Shown here in pieces: positions 54,872-64,000 of a stretch of 64,000 nucleotides of DNA. The first letter of the stretch is position 1; every line of letters begins with the position of its first letter. A program made the translations under genes and the position numbers. The notes beneath the pieces are model-generated. The model was given only the letters and a program-made list of their open reading frames with translations, was not told the origin of the DNA and ran no database searches. The DNA comes from Diphasiastrum complanatum (taxonomy: Eukaryota; Streptophyta; Lycopodiopsida; Lycopodiales; Lycopodiaceae): NCBI GenBank assembly GCA_029204225.1, contig CM055107.1:10761245-10825244 (forward strand), in the 5' to 3' direction.

Positions 54872-55348
54872 CTGATTACCAAACACAAAATTCAGAAAGT
54901 ATGGTCCATTATTTGTTGTTTAGCCTCTTGCTTATAGGTGTTATTTGAATATTCTTCCATAGAGACCAGAAACATTTACTTTTGTGGTAGATTCAAGTTT
55001 GGAAACTACTATGTACCTTTTGAACTTGATATAATACAATTCAGTTTTTGTATGATATATATGGTTGAACATAGTTTGCAAAAACAAGTGCACTATGCAA
55101 AGAGGCTTAGTGGCCATTCAAGTAAGGTTTTCAATAATGGTAGTTTAAGTTCAATTTTTAATAATGTATTGCATTGAGTTTGGTTTGCAAAATCAAGGGC
55201 ACTGCAAACTCACTTTCTTATGCAATTCAAGTAAAGTTTTTCTATGGATTTGTTATGAATAATTTCTCTTTTTGTAATCTATGAATGTTGTTTGAGATAA
55301 TTCTATATTTTTTCATGAATGGTCCACCTATAAATCACAATCATTCAG

Positions 55349-56015
55349 GTGAAGTTGTACTGCTTACAAAATCAAATTTTAGAAATGCAGGCCAAACATG
55401 TCGCGGTCGAGCAAGAATGGCGTTCTTCGACGCACTCATGGTCCGTTGGCGTATATCCAATGTTTAATCTGGAATTCTTTTCGGGTGAAAAGAAATACCA
55501 GCTTCCTCATGTGGTATTGTCATGGCTAGATCGGTGAAATAGTCATTTTTCCATGCATGATGCGCCTGATAGTATGAGATCGCCTCTGCTCACATGTTCT
55601 TACACGGAAAGGCGTTTACATGGTGGTAACATCTGAAGGAGAGGGCTATTGTCCCATCTACATGGGATGCCTTCAAGAAGCCTTTAAAACGGCTTTTCTT
55701 CCGGTGTTGGATGATTTCGAGCATTGGCGGTGTTTCGCCACCATGCAGATGGGTACTAGGTCGTTGGATGCCTATAGAATTCCAGGGAAAATTTGCCCAA
55801 ATTCGCCTCACCAATCAATCCTATCTTGTTGAAGTTACATTTTATTTTGGGGCTTCCAAAAGAATTTCAGCTAGAAGTGCGGTGTAACCAACCACAGACA
55901 ATCGGAGATGCAGTTCGCTTTGCGAAAATCTTTGATGATGCTCATTTTGCCTCTCGCAAGGAGCAAGCTTTGCCCGAGGTTGAGCAGAAAGAAAAGAGAT
56001 TTTTCAAAAAGTGAG
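55349..56015 (+). pseudogene. Ty3/gypsy gag relic, frameshifted
   Basis: Gag capsid wording is spread over three frames. LEMQAKHVAVEQEWRSSTHS and VYPMFNLEFFSGEKKYQLP come first, then AFKTAFLPVLDDFEHWRCFA with TMQMGTRSLDAY. QIRLTNQSY and LILGLP-type ILGLPKEFQLEVRCNQPQTI follow, ending with AVRFAKIFDDAHF and a Lys-rich tail. This is the Retrotrans_gag domain. It belongs to a different gypsy family from the gag at 42-43 kb. Pol is absent. The following 56016-56189 has no gene. Confidence 0.7.
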
Positions 56016-56189
56016 ACAGAGACAAAATGACAGACACCGGTTTTCAAGGTGAAAAAAAGTGCATCAAATTAATAAACGCAGACTATGACAAGGTGAGAAC
56101 TAGCGGGTTGTGCTTCTCCTACATGGAGAAAGGATTGCCCAAAGAAAAAGCATAAGAAATCTGGCGGACAACCAAAAACTTTTAAAGCG

Positions 56190-56650
56190 CCAAGTAATTA
56201 AATGGTACCAAAAATTTGATCGGCATAAATGCATTTTGACCATAGATAAGTTAAAATGGTGTTTGATTTGTGCTAACTTTATAAGCTATTCTGAATGCCC
56301 ATAACACTGCATGAAGTTTATATTCCCAATCAGAACAACTTGCTTCAACTGTTTTTGTCATGAATTACAGAGAATCTTATTGGAAGATTCTACTTGTCCA
56401 TTACCCCTTGGATAATACAGAGTACTAAAACGCTGTATAAGAAAAAAAAATTCCATTTAACACTTGATCATTTCATTGACAAAGTGTGTTCCACGATCAC
56501 TTATGATCTCGATAACAATGATATTCTCATATAAGAACTTAGTCATAGACTTTGCATCGACAACTCTAACTGCTTTTGCTTCAACCCACTTGGTCATATA
56601 ATCAGTTGCTACGATGGGATATCTGGCTTGAGATTCTCTTGTTGTAGAAA
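56190..56650 (-). pseudogene. Ty3/gypsy integrase core fragment
   Basis: On the minus strand: YPIVATDYMTKWVEAKAVRV, VDAKSMTKFLYENII and EIISDRGTHFVNEMIKC. After a stop come NGQVESSNKIL and MTKTVEASCSDWEYKLHAVL with WAFRIAYKVSTNQTPF. This is the catalytic core of an Athila/Tat-like or similar gypsy integrase (D...SDRG.HF...GQVE), distinct from the chromovirus copies at 5.9 and 19 kb. It is fused directly to copia gag sequence at about 56650. Confidence 0.8.
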
Positions 56651-57290
56651 AATAGGACCCCCTTGAACTTGCCTTTGATGAACATAGCCTCCTCTTCATA
56701 ATGAGATGTCGATGTAGATCCACCTTCTCTTGATTGAAGCCTATACTCCTCATTCACCAAGATCTCTTGCAAATCCACAATACTTGGCAAAGTCTTTTGA
56801 ATAGAAAAACTTTGAATAAGATTAGAATGATCATCCACAAGCCATTATCACTTGAACAAGTTCTACCTCCTTAATGCTTTTATCAATACATGCTAACTCA
56901 TCATTGAATGCTTTAACCCTCAAAACAAAAGCATGAGTACTCTCTTCCTTCTTTTGCAAACTTTGAAAGATTTGTCTTCTTAGAGTCAACACTCTAGATG
57001 TAGACTTGGATTTATAAAGCTTCCCAAGCCTCCAAAGATGTTGTGCACTTACCAATCTCCTTCATAAGTTCATTAGTAACATTCATCTTAATCATGTGTA
57101 GAGCCCTTTTAGCCCTCTTATCATATCTCATTTGATCTTGTTGAGTTGCTGGCCTCTCCTCCAAACCTACAACAATATCCAAAACATCATTCATCTCAAG
57201 AAGTGATTCCATCCTCACTTTCCACAATGAATAGCTACTTGAGATAAGCCTATCATTGCCTTTCAACATGAATCCACCACTTGTAGCCAT
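56651..57290 (-). pseudogene. Ty1/copia gag, older relative of the 35-41 kb element
   Basis: It starts MATSGGFMLKGNDRLISSSY at 57290 and continues SLWKVRMESLLEMNDVLDIV, LHMIKMNVTNELMKEIGKC, STSRVLTLRRQIFQSLQKKE and FSIQKTLPSIVDLQEILVNE up to MFIKGKFKG. Two frame breaks are present. It ends abruptly where gypsy integrase begins. Its leader continues right to 57735, where a younger element interrupts it, and resumes at 62918. Confidence 0.88.
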
Positions 57291-57735
57291 GTTGCAATGA
57301 CCTGATCTTATTCTTTCAACCTATTCCAATGCACAAAGCACTCTCTTGACTGTAAACAAATGAACTCAAGAAGAAATCACAAAGATATAGAACCTCTCAA
57401 ATCTCTTCTAGCACTTCTAACTAGAAAATCAACACATAGAATAGTGAAATCTTGATCAACCTATGATCTATTCTCAATCTAATGATTCTTGCCACTTCCC
57501 AAGGTTGAAATACACTCAAATGAAGCTCATTAACCTCACAAACTAGATATCCAATCAAAATTAGGGTATTGACAAAATCACAAAAAATTGAATATCTCAA
57601 ATTCTATATGCAATTTCTAAAAACTTGATATATCATCTTGTAGCCTCCAATGAGACCTTACTAATGCACCAAAAATCGGCTAATTCCAATAAACCAAGTG
57701 TGAATCAAAATTGATCAAGTATATAAACCTATATT
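57291..57735 (-). other. Leader of the old copia relic, left part
   Basis: Similar throughout to the leader of the 35-41 kb element (40130-40720), for example CACAAAGCACTC and AATTAGGGT..TTGACAAAATC. It ends at the TSD ATATT (57731-57735). Confidence 0.75.
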
Positions 57736-58426
57736 TGTGAAAAATTGCCTACATTGACAAATCTAGCCATGTAGAATATTGTACATTTTGTCAATATTGT
57801 TTGTTGGTTACTTGAATGGCCAAAGTGCCACTTGTACGTACACACCTAAAGTAGGTTACCACGAGTCAAGAGGAGTGGTTGTGTCTATTTGGTAGTGATT
57901 CCTACTTTGTAGGATCTAGACCATGATTTATGATGAGATTTGTACCTACCATGCACCTACCAAGCATGACTCTTGGATCTAGGCTAGGGTTTTCACATTA
58001 GGGCAAGAAAGTGGAGTCTACTTCCTTATTACATGCTGGATTTTCACCTAACTTTGTAAAGGAAGTGTGTTTTACTATGTATTTCCATTCTCCATAGTGA
58101 GAAGATAGAAACTTTTTGGAGCCTCAAGGAGAAACTCGAGTTTCCTCTCATTGTATGGTGATTACTCTATTTTTCCAATGAAACCCAGCTTTGGCACTTT
58201 GTAAACAGTGTCTACAGGCCGTACTACAGCCTTATTTCCACACGTGTGGAGTTGGATTAGGCTATTTGATCAATGCTTTGATTGTCTCTACTTGTTTCCT
58301 ATCAAGCTGCTAAACTAGATCTTGTTTTCTGATGACTAGTTTCTGATAGATTGTTTAACAAGCATACAATCACCTTGTGGATCATTCAAAGATCCATTTA
58401 TGGTCCTTAGTACTGTACTTTTCACA
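57736..58426 (+). repeat. 5' LTR of the young copia
   Basis: 691 bp, TGTGAAAA...TTTTCACA. It contains CACACGTGTGG near 58239. A TATA box is not obvious. Confidence 0.93.
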
Positions 58427-58439
58427 TGGTATCAGAGCC
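58427..58439 (+). other. Primer binding site
   Basis: TGGTATCAGAGCC directly follows the LTR. Confidence 0.92.
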
Positions 58440-58755
58440 AAGTACAAGGCCATTGATCTGTGTCTGAATCTAATCCAGTTTTAGCAGGTTTTGGTGCAGA
58501 AAGCTAGTATTGGAAGGGCGAGCTGGTATCCAGGTTTTGGTGAGGGGATTTGATCCCAAACTTTTTCAGGATCAAAATCCATACTGTTCACACGTGTGGG
58601 CATCTCTGAACCAGCATTTAATAACCCATATTCATTGGATCATAGAAAATTCATATGGTGTCAGTTTGATGTAATTTTTAGTGCAAATCCTAGGATAAGC
58701 TACCAAGATCACTTGCCATTGATTAGTTTTGAATTTGTTTCATGAAAACTAACTC

Positions 58756-59307
58756 ATGCTTAGGAATCAGATTCTACAAAGCATGAAGAGGAGTGATGAG
58801 AATGCACAAGATTATGTGCTAAGAATCAAGTCTCTTAATAGGGAGTTAGTGTCCATTGGAGAGAAGATTCAAGATAGTGAGCTTGTTCAGATTGTCCTAA
58901 ATGGTCTAGGGAGTGGCTTTACAAATTTGGTCCAAAGCTTTGCAATCCAAGACACTTTGCCTACTATAGAAAAGCTACACAGCGTATTAGTAGCTGAAGA
59001 GTGTAGGATGTTGCATACCAATGCAAGAATGAATGCTATTTCTCTGCAGGATGGTGATGAGAAAGCTAATTTCTCATTCAAAAGCAAGAAGAAGACCAAT
59101 GGCAAAAAGAAGCACTTCAAGGAGACCAAGGAGGAGGATGAGGCTTCAAGCTCAAAGGGCAAGATCAAAGACAAGTCCAAGTACAAATGTTTTTTCTAGG
59201 GAAAGAAAGGACATTTTGCATCAGAATGTCTCAAGAAGAAGAAGGCACAACAGAGCAAACAAAGCAACATTGCACATCAGGAGGAAGAAGAGGATGAAGA
59301 GTCATCC
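58756..59307 (+). pseudogene. Copia Gag, N-terminus deleted
   Basis: The frame opens MLRNQILQSMKRSDENAQDY, corresponding to the middle of the related Gag at 39522-40124 (LTLRRQIFSRLQKNEESPST), so about 120 N-terminal residues are missing. It continues VLRIKSLNRELVSIGEKIQD, SELVQIVLNGLGSGF and TLPTIEKLHSVLVAEE. A TAG at 59197-59199 falls in the zinc knuckle (KYKCFF*GKKGHFASECLKK). The capsid is therefore incomplete. 58440-58755 is leader. Confidence 0.85.
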
Positions 59308-61281
59308 TTGATGGTTTCCAACAAACCACCATCATCCAAGAACAACACCAATGATTCTTGGTGGATTGATAGTGGGGCAAGTTCCCACATGACATATCAA
59401 AAGGACATATTCTCCACCTTACTTTCTTACAATGACTTACATAGATCAATCTATACTGCAAGTAGTCAAGAATGTAAGATAAGTGGAATAGGAACAATTC
59501 CCTTGTATGTGGGATCATCCAAAAGGATGAATCTAGATAATGTTCTTTATGTTCCTAAGTTAACCAAGAATTTTCTTAGTGTTGGCCAGTTAATGGATAA
59601 TGGCCTAGATGTACAATTTAAGCATGGAGTTTGTTCCATCCTTAGAAATGATGAATGTATAGCCAAAGGCTTTAAGCAAGGTAGATTGTTTAAGCTTGAT
59701 GCTAATATTGCAGTGGAGAGTGTTAACTTGGCAAAGGTGGAGCTATCAAAGGTGGAACTGTGGCACAAAAGGTTGGGCCACCCCAACTACAAAGCCATGG
59801 AATCTATGGCTACAAAGGAGCTTGCAGTTGGACTCCCGAAGCATTTGTCAAAGTGTGGGAAGAGATGTGAAGCATGCAGCCTCTCAAAGGCTCACAAGCT
59901 ACCCTTCTCAAGATCTACATCAAGATCAAACTCTCCTCTTGAACTCATCCATTCGGATGTTCATAGTTTTTCACATGAGTCTAATGGTGGTGCCAAGTAC
60001 TATGTAATCTTCATTGATGACTGTTCTAGATTTTGTTGGATGTACCTCTTGTCTAGCAAATCAATGGTGTTTGATTCTTTTGTAAAGTTCAAGACTTTGG
60101 TAATAAATCAACTTAGTACCAAGATTAAGGTATTAAGGAGTGATAATGGAAGTGAATATGTCTCCAATAAGTTGATTGACTTTTGTATTTCTAATGGCAT
60201 AAAGAGGGAGTTGTCATGTCCATACACCCCTCAACAAAATGGAGTGAGTGAGAGAAGAAATAGATCTCTTTGTGAGTGTGCTAAGGCCTTAAGGCTAGAT
60301 GCTTTTCTATCCAAACCATTTTGGGGTGAAGCAATAAATTGTGCTAACTATTTGTGCAATAGATTGCCAAACCAAGCCATTGGAGGAATCACACCATTTG
60401 AAGCTCTATTTGGAGAGAAGCCCAATCTCAAAGATCTCAAAGTTTTTGGATCCACTTGCTATGTACACCAATCCTTGGATAAGAGAAGGAAGGATGATGC
60501 AACATCCATCAAAGGCATCTTTGTGGGATATGGTGAGAATAGCAAAGGTTATAGAGTCTTCAATCCCATAGTGAGTAGGGATGTTATTTGTGATGAAGGA
60601 CATGCTTGTGATTTGGATGATAATTCTACTAATCATCTTGATGCCAAGGATCATGCTAGGATGGAGGAGGAGCTTCCAAGTAAAGAAGAACTTGAGGATC
60701 CACCTCAAGATGCAAGAACTCCAAGAAGATCTACAAGGGCAAGATCCGAGCCATTGAGGCTCACCTATGATGGTCAAGGTGATCAAAGGGAAGGCTTATC
60801 ATCTTTCGCATCTTACACCTTTCTTACTTCAATGTTAGATGAGCCAACATGCTATGAAGATGCTTGTAAGTCTAAAAGTTGGATGGATGCTATGCAAGTA
60901 GAGTATGATGCTCTTATTGAGAATCATACTTGGGATCTTGTGGATCTTCCTCAAGGGAAGAAACATCTTGATTGCAAGTGGGTGTTTAGATTGAAGTATA
61001 ATCAAGATGGATCAATAAGCAAGCATAAAGCTAGGCTTGTTGCCAAAGGTTTTTTACAAACCAAAGGCATTGACTATGATGAGACTTTTGCTCCTGTGGC
61101 TAAGCTTGTTACTATCAGGTTGATCATTAGTCTTGCTACAACCTTCAATTGGGAGGTATTCCAACTTGACTTCACAAATGCATTCCTCAATGGTTATTTG
61201 GAGGAAGAGATCTACATGAGGCAACCCAAGGAAAGTTGTGTTTTTGAAGAAGAGCCTTTATGGGCTCAAGCAAGCACCTAG
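59308..61281 (+). CDS. Copia protease-integrase-RT N-terminus (657 codons)
   Basis: An open frame with protease WWIDSGASSHMTYQKDIFST and LDNVLYVPKLTKNFLSVGQL. The integrase zinc domain is WHKRLGHPNY...CEACSLSKAH. The catalytic core has FIDDCSRFCWMYLLSSK, KVLRSDNGSEYVSNKL and PYTPQQNGVSERRNRSLCEC. RT then starts ENHTWDLVDLPQGKKHLDCK, WVFRLKYNQDGSISKHKARL, FAPVAKLVTIRLI and FLNGYLEEEIYMRQP. At about 61231 a small deletion and frameshift end the reading in SCVFEEEPLWAQAST; the next frame continues RT. The protein precursor would thus lack a complete RT. The frame is otherwise intact, consistent with the low LTR divergence. Confidence 0.9.
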   Translation: MMVSNKPPSSKNNTNDSWWIDSGASSHMTYQKDIFSTLLSYNDLHRSIYTASSQECKISGIGTIPLYVGSSKRMNLDNVLYVPKLTKNFLSVGQLMDNGLDVQFKHGVCSILRNDECIAKGFKQGRLFKLDANIAVESVNLAKVELSKVELWHKRLGHPNYKAMESMATKELAVGLPKHLSKCGKRCEACSLSKAHKLPFSRSTSRSNSPLELIHSDVHSFSHESNGGAKYYVIFIDDCSRFCWMYLLSSKSMVFDSFVKFKTLVINQLSTKIKVLRSDNGSEYVSNKLIDFCISNGIKRELSCPYTPQQNGVSERRNRSLCECAKALRLDAFLSKPFWGEAINCANYLCNRLPNQAIGGITPFEALFGEKPNLKDLKVFGSTCYVHQSLDKRRKDDATSIKGIFVGYGENSKGYRVFNPIVSRDVICDEGHACDLDDNSTNHLDAKDHARMEEELPSKEELEDPPQDARTPRRSTRARSEPLRLTYDGQGDQREGLSSFASYTFLTSMLDEPTCYEDACKSKSWMDAMQVEYDALIENHTWDLVDLPQGKKHLDCKWVFRLKYNQDGSISKHKARLVAKGFLQTKGIDYDETFAPVAKLVTIRLIISLATTFNWEVFQLDFTNAFLNGYLEEEIYMRQPKESCVFEEEPLWAQAST

Positions 61282-62259
61282 AGCATGGTACTCTAGGCTA
61301 AACTCTTTTCTCATTTCCATCAATTTTGTAATGAGTGCCTATGATCCATCATTGTATATAAGTTTTCATGATAGCATGATCATTATTCTTGTTTTGTATG
61401 TAGATGACATTATCTTGAGTGGTAATGATCTAGATGGAATTAGAGATGTAAAAATTGCTTTAGCAAAAGAGTTTAAGATGGTAGATCTTGGCCTATTGAG
61501 CTTCATTCTTGGAATAGAGGTTATTAGAGGATGTGATTTTAGCTTCATTTGTCAATCTAAATATGCTACATCCATCCTAGATAGATTTGGAATGAAGAAT
61601 TGTAAAGGCGTTGAGACACCAATGGAGCAACATGTAAAAGCATCTATTAGTTGTGATGAAGCATCCTTTGAGGACATCACATTATATAGAAGGCTTATTG
61701 GCTCCTTGATCTATTTAACTATAACTAGACCTGATCTTAGTTATAGTGTTGGAAAGTTAAGCCAATTCATGCAAAGTCCTCTAGTTTCACATTGGAAGAT
61801 GGCCAAAAGAGTTCTTAGATACATTTCATTCACTAAGAATTTTGGTATTTTGTATAGAGGAACTAATCTTGGCTTAAGAGCCTATAGTGACTCGGATTTT
61901 GCAGATGACAAAGTGGATAGAAGATCAACAAGTGCCTTTGCCACCTTTCTATGTGATGGCGTAGTATCATGGCTTTCCAAAAAGCAAGATACCATCTCCC
62001 TATCTTCCACAGAATCCGAATACAAGGCCTTGACATCAACATGCAAGGAGGTCTTGTGGCTCAAAAGGCTATTGGTGGAGCTTCATGTCATGGAAGAGGA
62101 GATCCCTACCATCTATTGTGACAACCAATCAGCCCAATCACTTGCAACTAATCCTACATTCCATGCAAGGAGCAAACACATCGAGATTGCTCATCATTTC
62201 GTGAGGGAAAAAGTGCAAGCTAAAGAGATCAAGCTCCAACACATGCCATCATCAAGTTG
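61238..62259 (+). CDS. Copia RT catalytic part and RNase H
   Basis: It resumes RT with FLKKSLYGLKQAPRAWYSRL, the catalytic LYVDDIILSGND, FKMVDLGLLSFILGIEV and LIGSLIYLTITRPDLSYSVG. RNase H follows: YSDSDFADDKVDRRSTSAFA, VVSWLSKKQDTISLSSTESE, YCDNQSAQSLATNPTFHARS and HIEIAHHFVREKVQAKEIKL. Coding stops at QHMPSSS, where LTR sequence takes over (NIVYF... is translated LTR). The usual ADIFTK segment and polypurine tract are gone. Confidence 0.9.
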
Positions 62260-62912
62260 GAATATTGTATATTTTGTCAATATTGTTTGTTGGTTACTTG
62301 AATGGCCAAAGTGCCACTTGTACATACACACCTAAAGTAGGTTACCATGAGTCAAGAGGAGTGGTTGTGTCTATTTGGTAGTGATTCCTACTTTGTAGGA
62401 TCTAGACCATGATTTATGATGAGATTTGTACCTACCATGCACCTACCAAGCATGACTCTTGGATCTAGGCTAGGGTTTTCACATTAGGGCAAGAAAGTGG
62501 AGTCTACTTCCTTATTACATGCTGGATTTTCACCTAACTTTGTAAAGGAAGTGTGTTTTACTATGTATTTCCATTCTCCATAGTGAGAAGATAGAAACTT
62601 TTTGGAGCCTCAAGGAGAAACTCGAGTTTCCTCTCATTGTATGGTGATTACTCTATTTTTCCAATGAAACCCAGCTTTGGCACTTTGTAAACAGTGTCTA
62701 CAGGCCGTACTACAGCCTTATTTCCACACGTGTGGAGTTGGATTAGACTATTTGATTAATGCTTTGATTGTCTCTACTTGTTTCCTATCAAGCTGCTAAA
62801 CTAGATCTTGTTTTCTGATGACTAGTTTCTGATAGATTGTTTAACAAGCATACAATCACCTTGTGGATCATTCAAAGATCCATTTATGGTCCTTAGTACT
62901 GTACTTTTCACA
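62260..62912 (+). repeat. 3' LTR of the young copia, first 38 bp deleted
   Basis: 653 bp corresponding exactly to 57774-58426. The first 38 bp of the LTR are missing, removed together with the purine tract and the end of RNase H. Confidence 0.92.
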
Positions 62913-62917
62913 ATATT

Positions 62918-63057
62918 GAGTTTTGGCCTACAAATACAAAAATGGAGATTTTTGAGTAGAAATCAATCTAGCATGCTCTACCATTGGTAACTCCTCCAAA
63001 TCTTTGATAAATGTGGTTGATCCTTTCATAACCTGAAATAAAATAGCTCTGATACCA
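62918..63057 (-). other. Leader (right part) and primer site of the old copia relic
   Basis: Continues the leader interrupted at 57735 (shared phrase CTAGCATGCTCTA with 40640). The primer site GCTCTGATACCA lies at 63046-63057. Confidence 0.8.
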
Positions 63058-63698
63058 TGTGAAGGATTTTAGATCATTCAAGATCCAAATCCATGTCCCT
63101 GATCTTTGGTTACAAAAAAAGAGCAAACCAACAATCCCGCCAATGTAGAAAAATCAACATCTACATACAAAATGAGATGCAAACTCTAAGAGATACTGAT
63201 CAAACATGAACCAAAATTTAAAATATAGTTTTTTCCATACAATTATAGTACCCTACTATATCTCACACATGTGGAACCAAAAATAGCGATAAATGATCAT
63301 TCTACACATAGAATTGCAAGATAACATCATGAGAGTGCACCAATGAGTAGTAGAACCCAAAGAGAACCATGTATAATGATGAAATGAGAGATAGAATAGA
63401 GAATATCCCTTTCTCCACGAGTTACAACAATATATAACCAGTCCAAACCCAACTTTGCCCCTTGGCTTTCCCTCCAATATGAAAAACCTTACTATTTTGG
63501 GCCTAGATTCAATGTACCCAAAGTTCAAATTTGAATCTCTCTCAAACTCGACTACCAACTTTCGCACACTTTCAAAAAGTGTTTATTGAATGTTTTTTAA
63601 ACTAATATAACTTCAAAAAGTTTACCTCTAAGTCTAAAATGAGTTTTGTCCTCAATTGACAATTTACCAAAATAAAACAAACTTGTTGGAATTTTCCA
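63058..63698 (-). repeat. 5' LTR of the old copia relic
   Basis: Starts TGTGAAGGATTT beside the primer site and is clearly related to the LTRs at 35355 and 40725. The outer end, near TTGGAATTTTCCA at about 63686-63698, is approximate. Confidence 0.75.
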
Positions 63699-63751
63699 TA
63701 TGTCACTCATTAATCTTTTCAGTGGAGGACGGTCCTCCAATTTCTCTCCTA

Positions 63752-64000
63752 CTACACAAAAATGGGTTCTACAAAGACTAGGTATGATTGGAAGATATTA
63801 TGATAATTAGAATATATGACTTGTTTAAGATGTTTAGCGTAACGTGCAAGGAGATCACTTCCACATATATTACAAGCATGGTGTCCCAACGTAGAAAAAC
63901 CACTACACTCACCCAATCCAAGATAATCGTGCATTATCTACATCAAAATACCTTTTAATTCAGTTTTTGGATATCAAATAGGACGTGAAATATTGTACAC
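63752..64000 (-). pseudogene. Probable CACTA (En/Spm) transposase fragment
   Basis: The frame from 63934 reads MHDYLGLGECSGFSTLGHHA, then CNICGSDLLARYAKHLKQVI. It resembles the TNP2-type transposase block where a tryptophan-rich lead is followed by N-D-F/Y-P-x-x-G..SG.ST.G..AC..C. The Cys-x2-Cys pair is present. Coding fades past 63800, and the upstream part lies outside the window. The similarity is from recognition of the motif order only. Confidence 0.45.

Larger units (their letters stand above)
57736..62912 (+). mobile_element. Young, internally deleted copia retrotransposon
   Basis: The element is nested inside the leader of an older minus-strand copia. The 5' LTR (57736-58426) begins TGTGAAAA and the 3' LTR (62260-62912) ends TTTTCACA. 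Target duplication ATATT lies at 57731-57735 and 62913-62917. A perfect primer site abuts the 5' LTR. Over the 653 bp shared by the LTRs I count five differences, all transitions, so the insertion is recent relative to its neighbours. Three lesions disable it: loss of the gag N-terminus, a small deletion/frameshift in RT, and a deletion joining RNase H to the inside of the 3' LTR. Confidence 0.94.

Noticed and set aside
57774-57780. LTR start at GAATATTG instead of 57736
   Set aside because: The two LTR copies align only from 57774, but the target duplication ATATT and the inverted ends TGTGAAAA/TTTTCACA place the true start at 57736; the 3' copy is truncated.
1-64000. CRISPR arrays, operons or bacterial-type systems
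   Set aside because: No regularly spaced identical repeats with unique spacers; gene structure and repeats are clearly those of a plant nuclear genome.

Overview
The window looks like nuclear DNA of a land plant with a large, AT-rich, retrotransposon-packed genome. The evidence is many plant-type Ty1/copia and Ty3/gypsy (chromovirus-like) elements with initiator-Met tRNA primer sites (TGGTATCAGAGC), one intron-containing plant-style gene, and a cytosolic-type tRNA-Leu. The species cannot be named from the sequence. Only two host genes are secure: tRNA-Leu(UAA) at 22518-22601 (-) and a six-exon acireductone dioxygenase gene (ARD, methionine salvage) at 49692-51140 (-). Nearly everything else is transposable-element sequence in various stages of decay.

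Layout. 1-8.0 kb: broken copia pieces (gag on -, two RNase H/RT ends on +) and a gypsy integrase/chromodomain end with its 3' LTR. 8.1-17.8 kb (-): a decayed protein-coding locus whose upstream part carries a DNA N6/N4-methyltransferase-like domain. It is split by a complete non-autonomous LTR element (9477-14739, TSD TGCTA, 833-bp LTRs) that has no recognisable pol but carries a 498-codon open frame. 18.7-20.5 kb: gypsy RNase H-integrase. 21.1-22.6 kb: a stretch with no TE protein homology, holding GA-rich repeats, a GC-rich foldback, duplicated CACGTGGC motifs, small ORFs and the tRNA. 23.2-31.2 kb: two head-to-head related copia relics, a scrap of gypsy RT, a truncated LTR pair interrupted by a 633-bp TIR insertion, and an LTR with unusual AGTTAA...TTAACT ends. 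32.0-33.5 kb: an internally deleted gypsy copy. 35.4-41.4 kb (-): a complete copia-derived element in which the reverse transcriptase has been replaced, in frame, by unrelated sequence. 42-46 kb: gypsy gag and copia LTR-gag relics.

46.2-56 kb: mostly unassigned DNA around ARD, with tandem repeats, a cluster of TATGCTnAGCATA palindromes, a short TTAGGG-type telomeric tract and a serine-rich ORF pair. 56.2-63.7 kb: an old copia copy (-), fused to a gypsy integrase piece at its truncated end and interrupted by a young copia insertion (57736-62912, TSD ATATT). The right edge carries a probable CACTA transposase fragment.

The most unusual content is a pair of pol-deficient LTR elements. Both keep canonical LTRs, primer sites and TSDs, but carry long unrecognised open frames that seem to share a short motif family (CK..R..EAS..T). 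The methyltransferase-like relic is the other notable item. Many premature stops in the TE genes look like CAG-to-TAG or TGG-to-TAG/TGA changes, as expected if methylated cytosines in silenced elements have deaminated.
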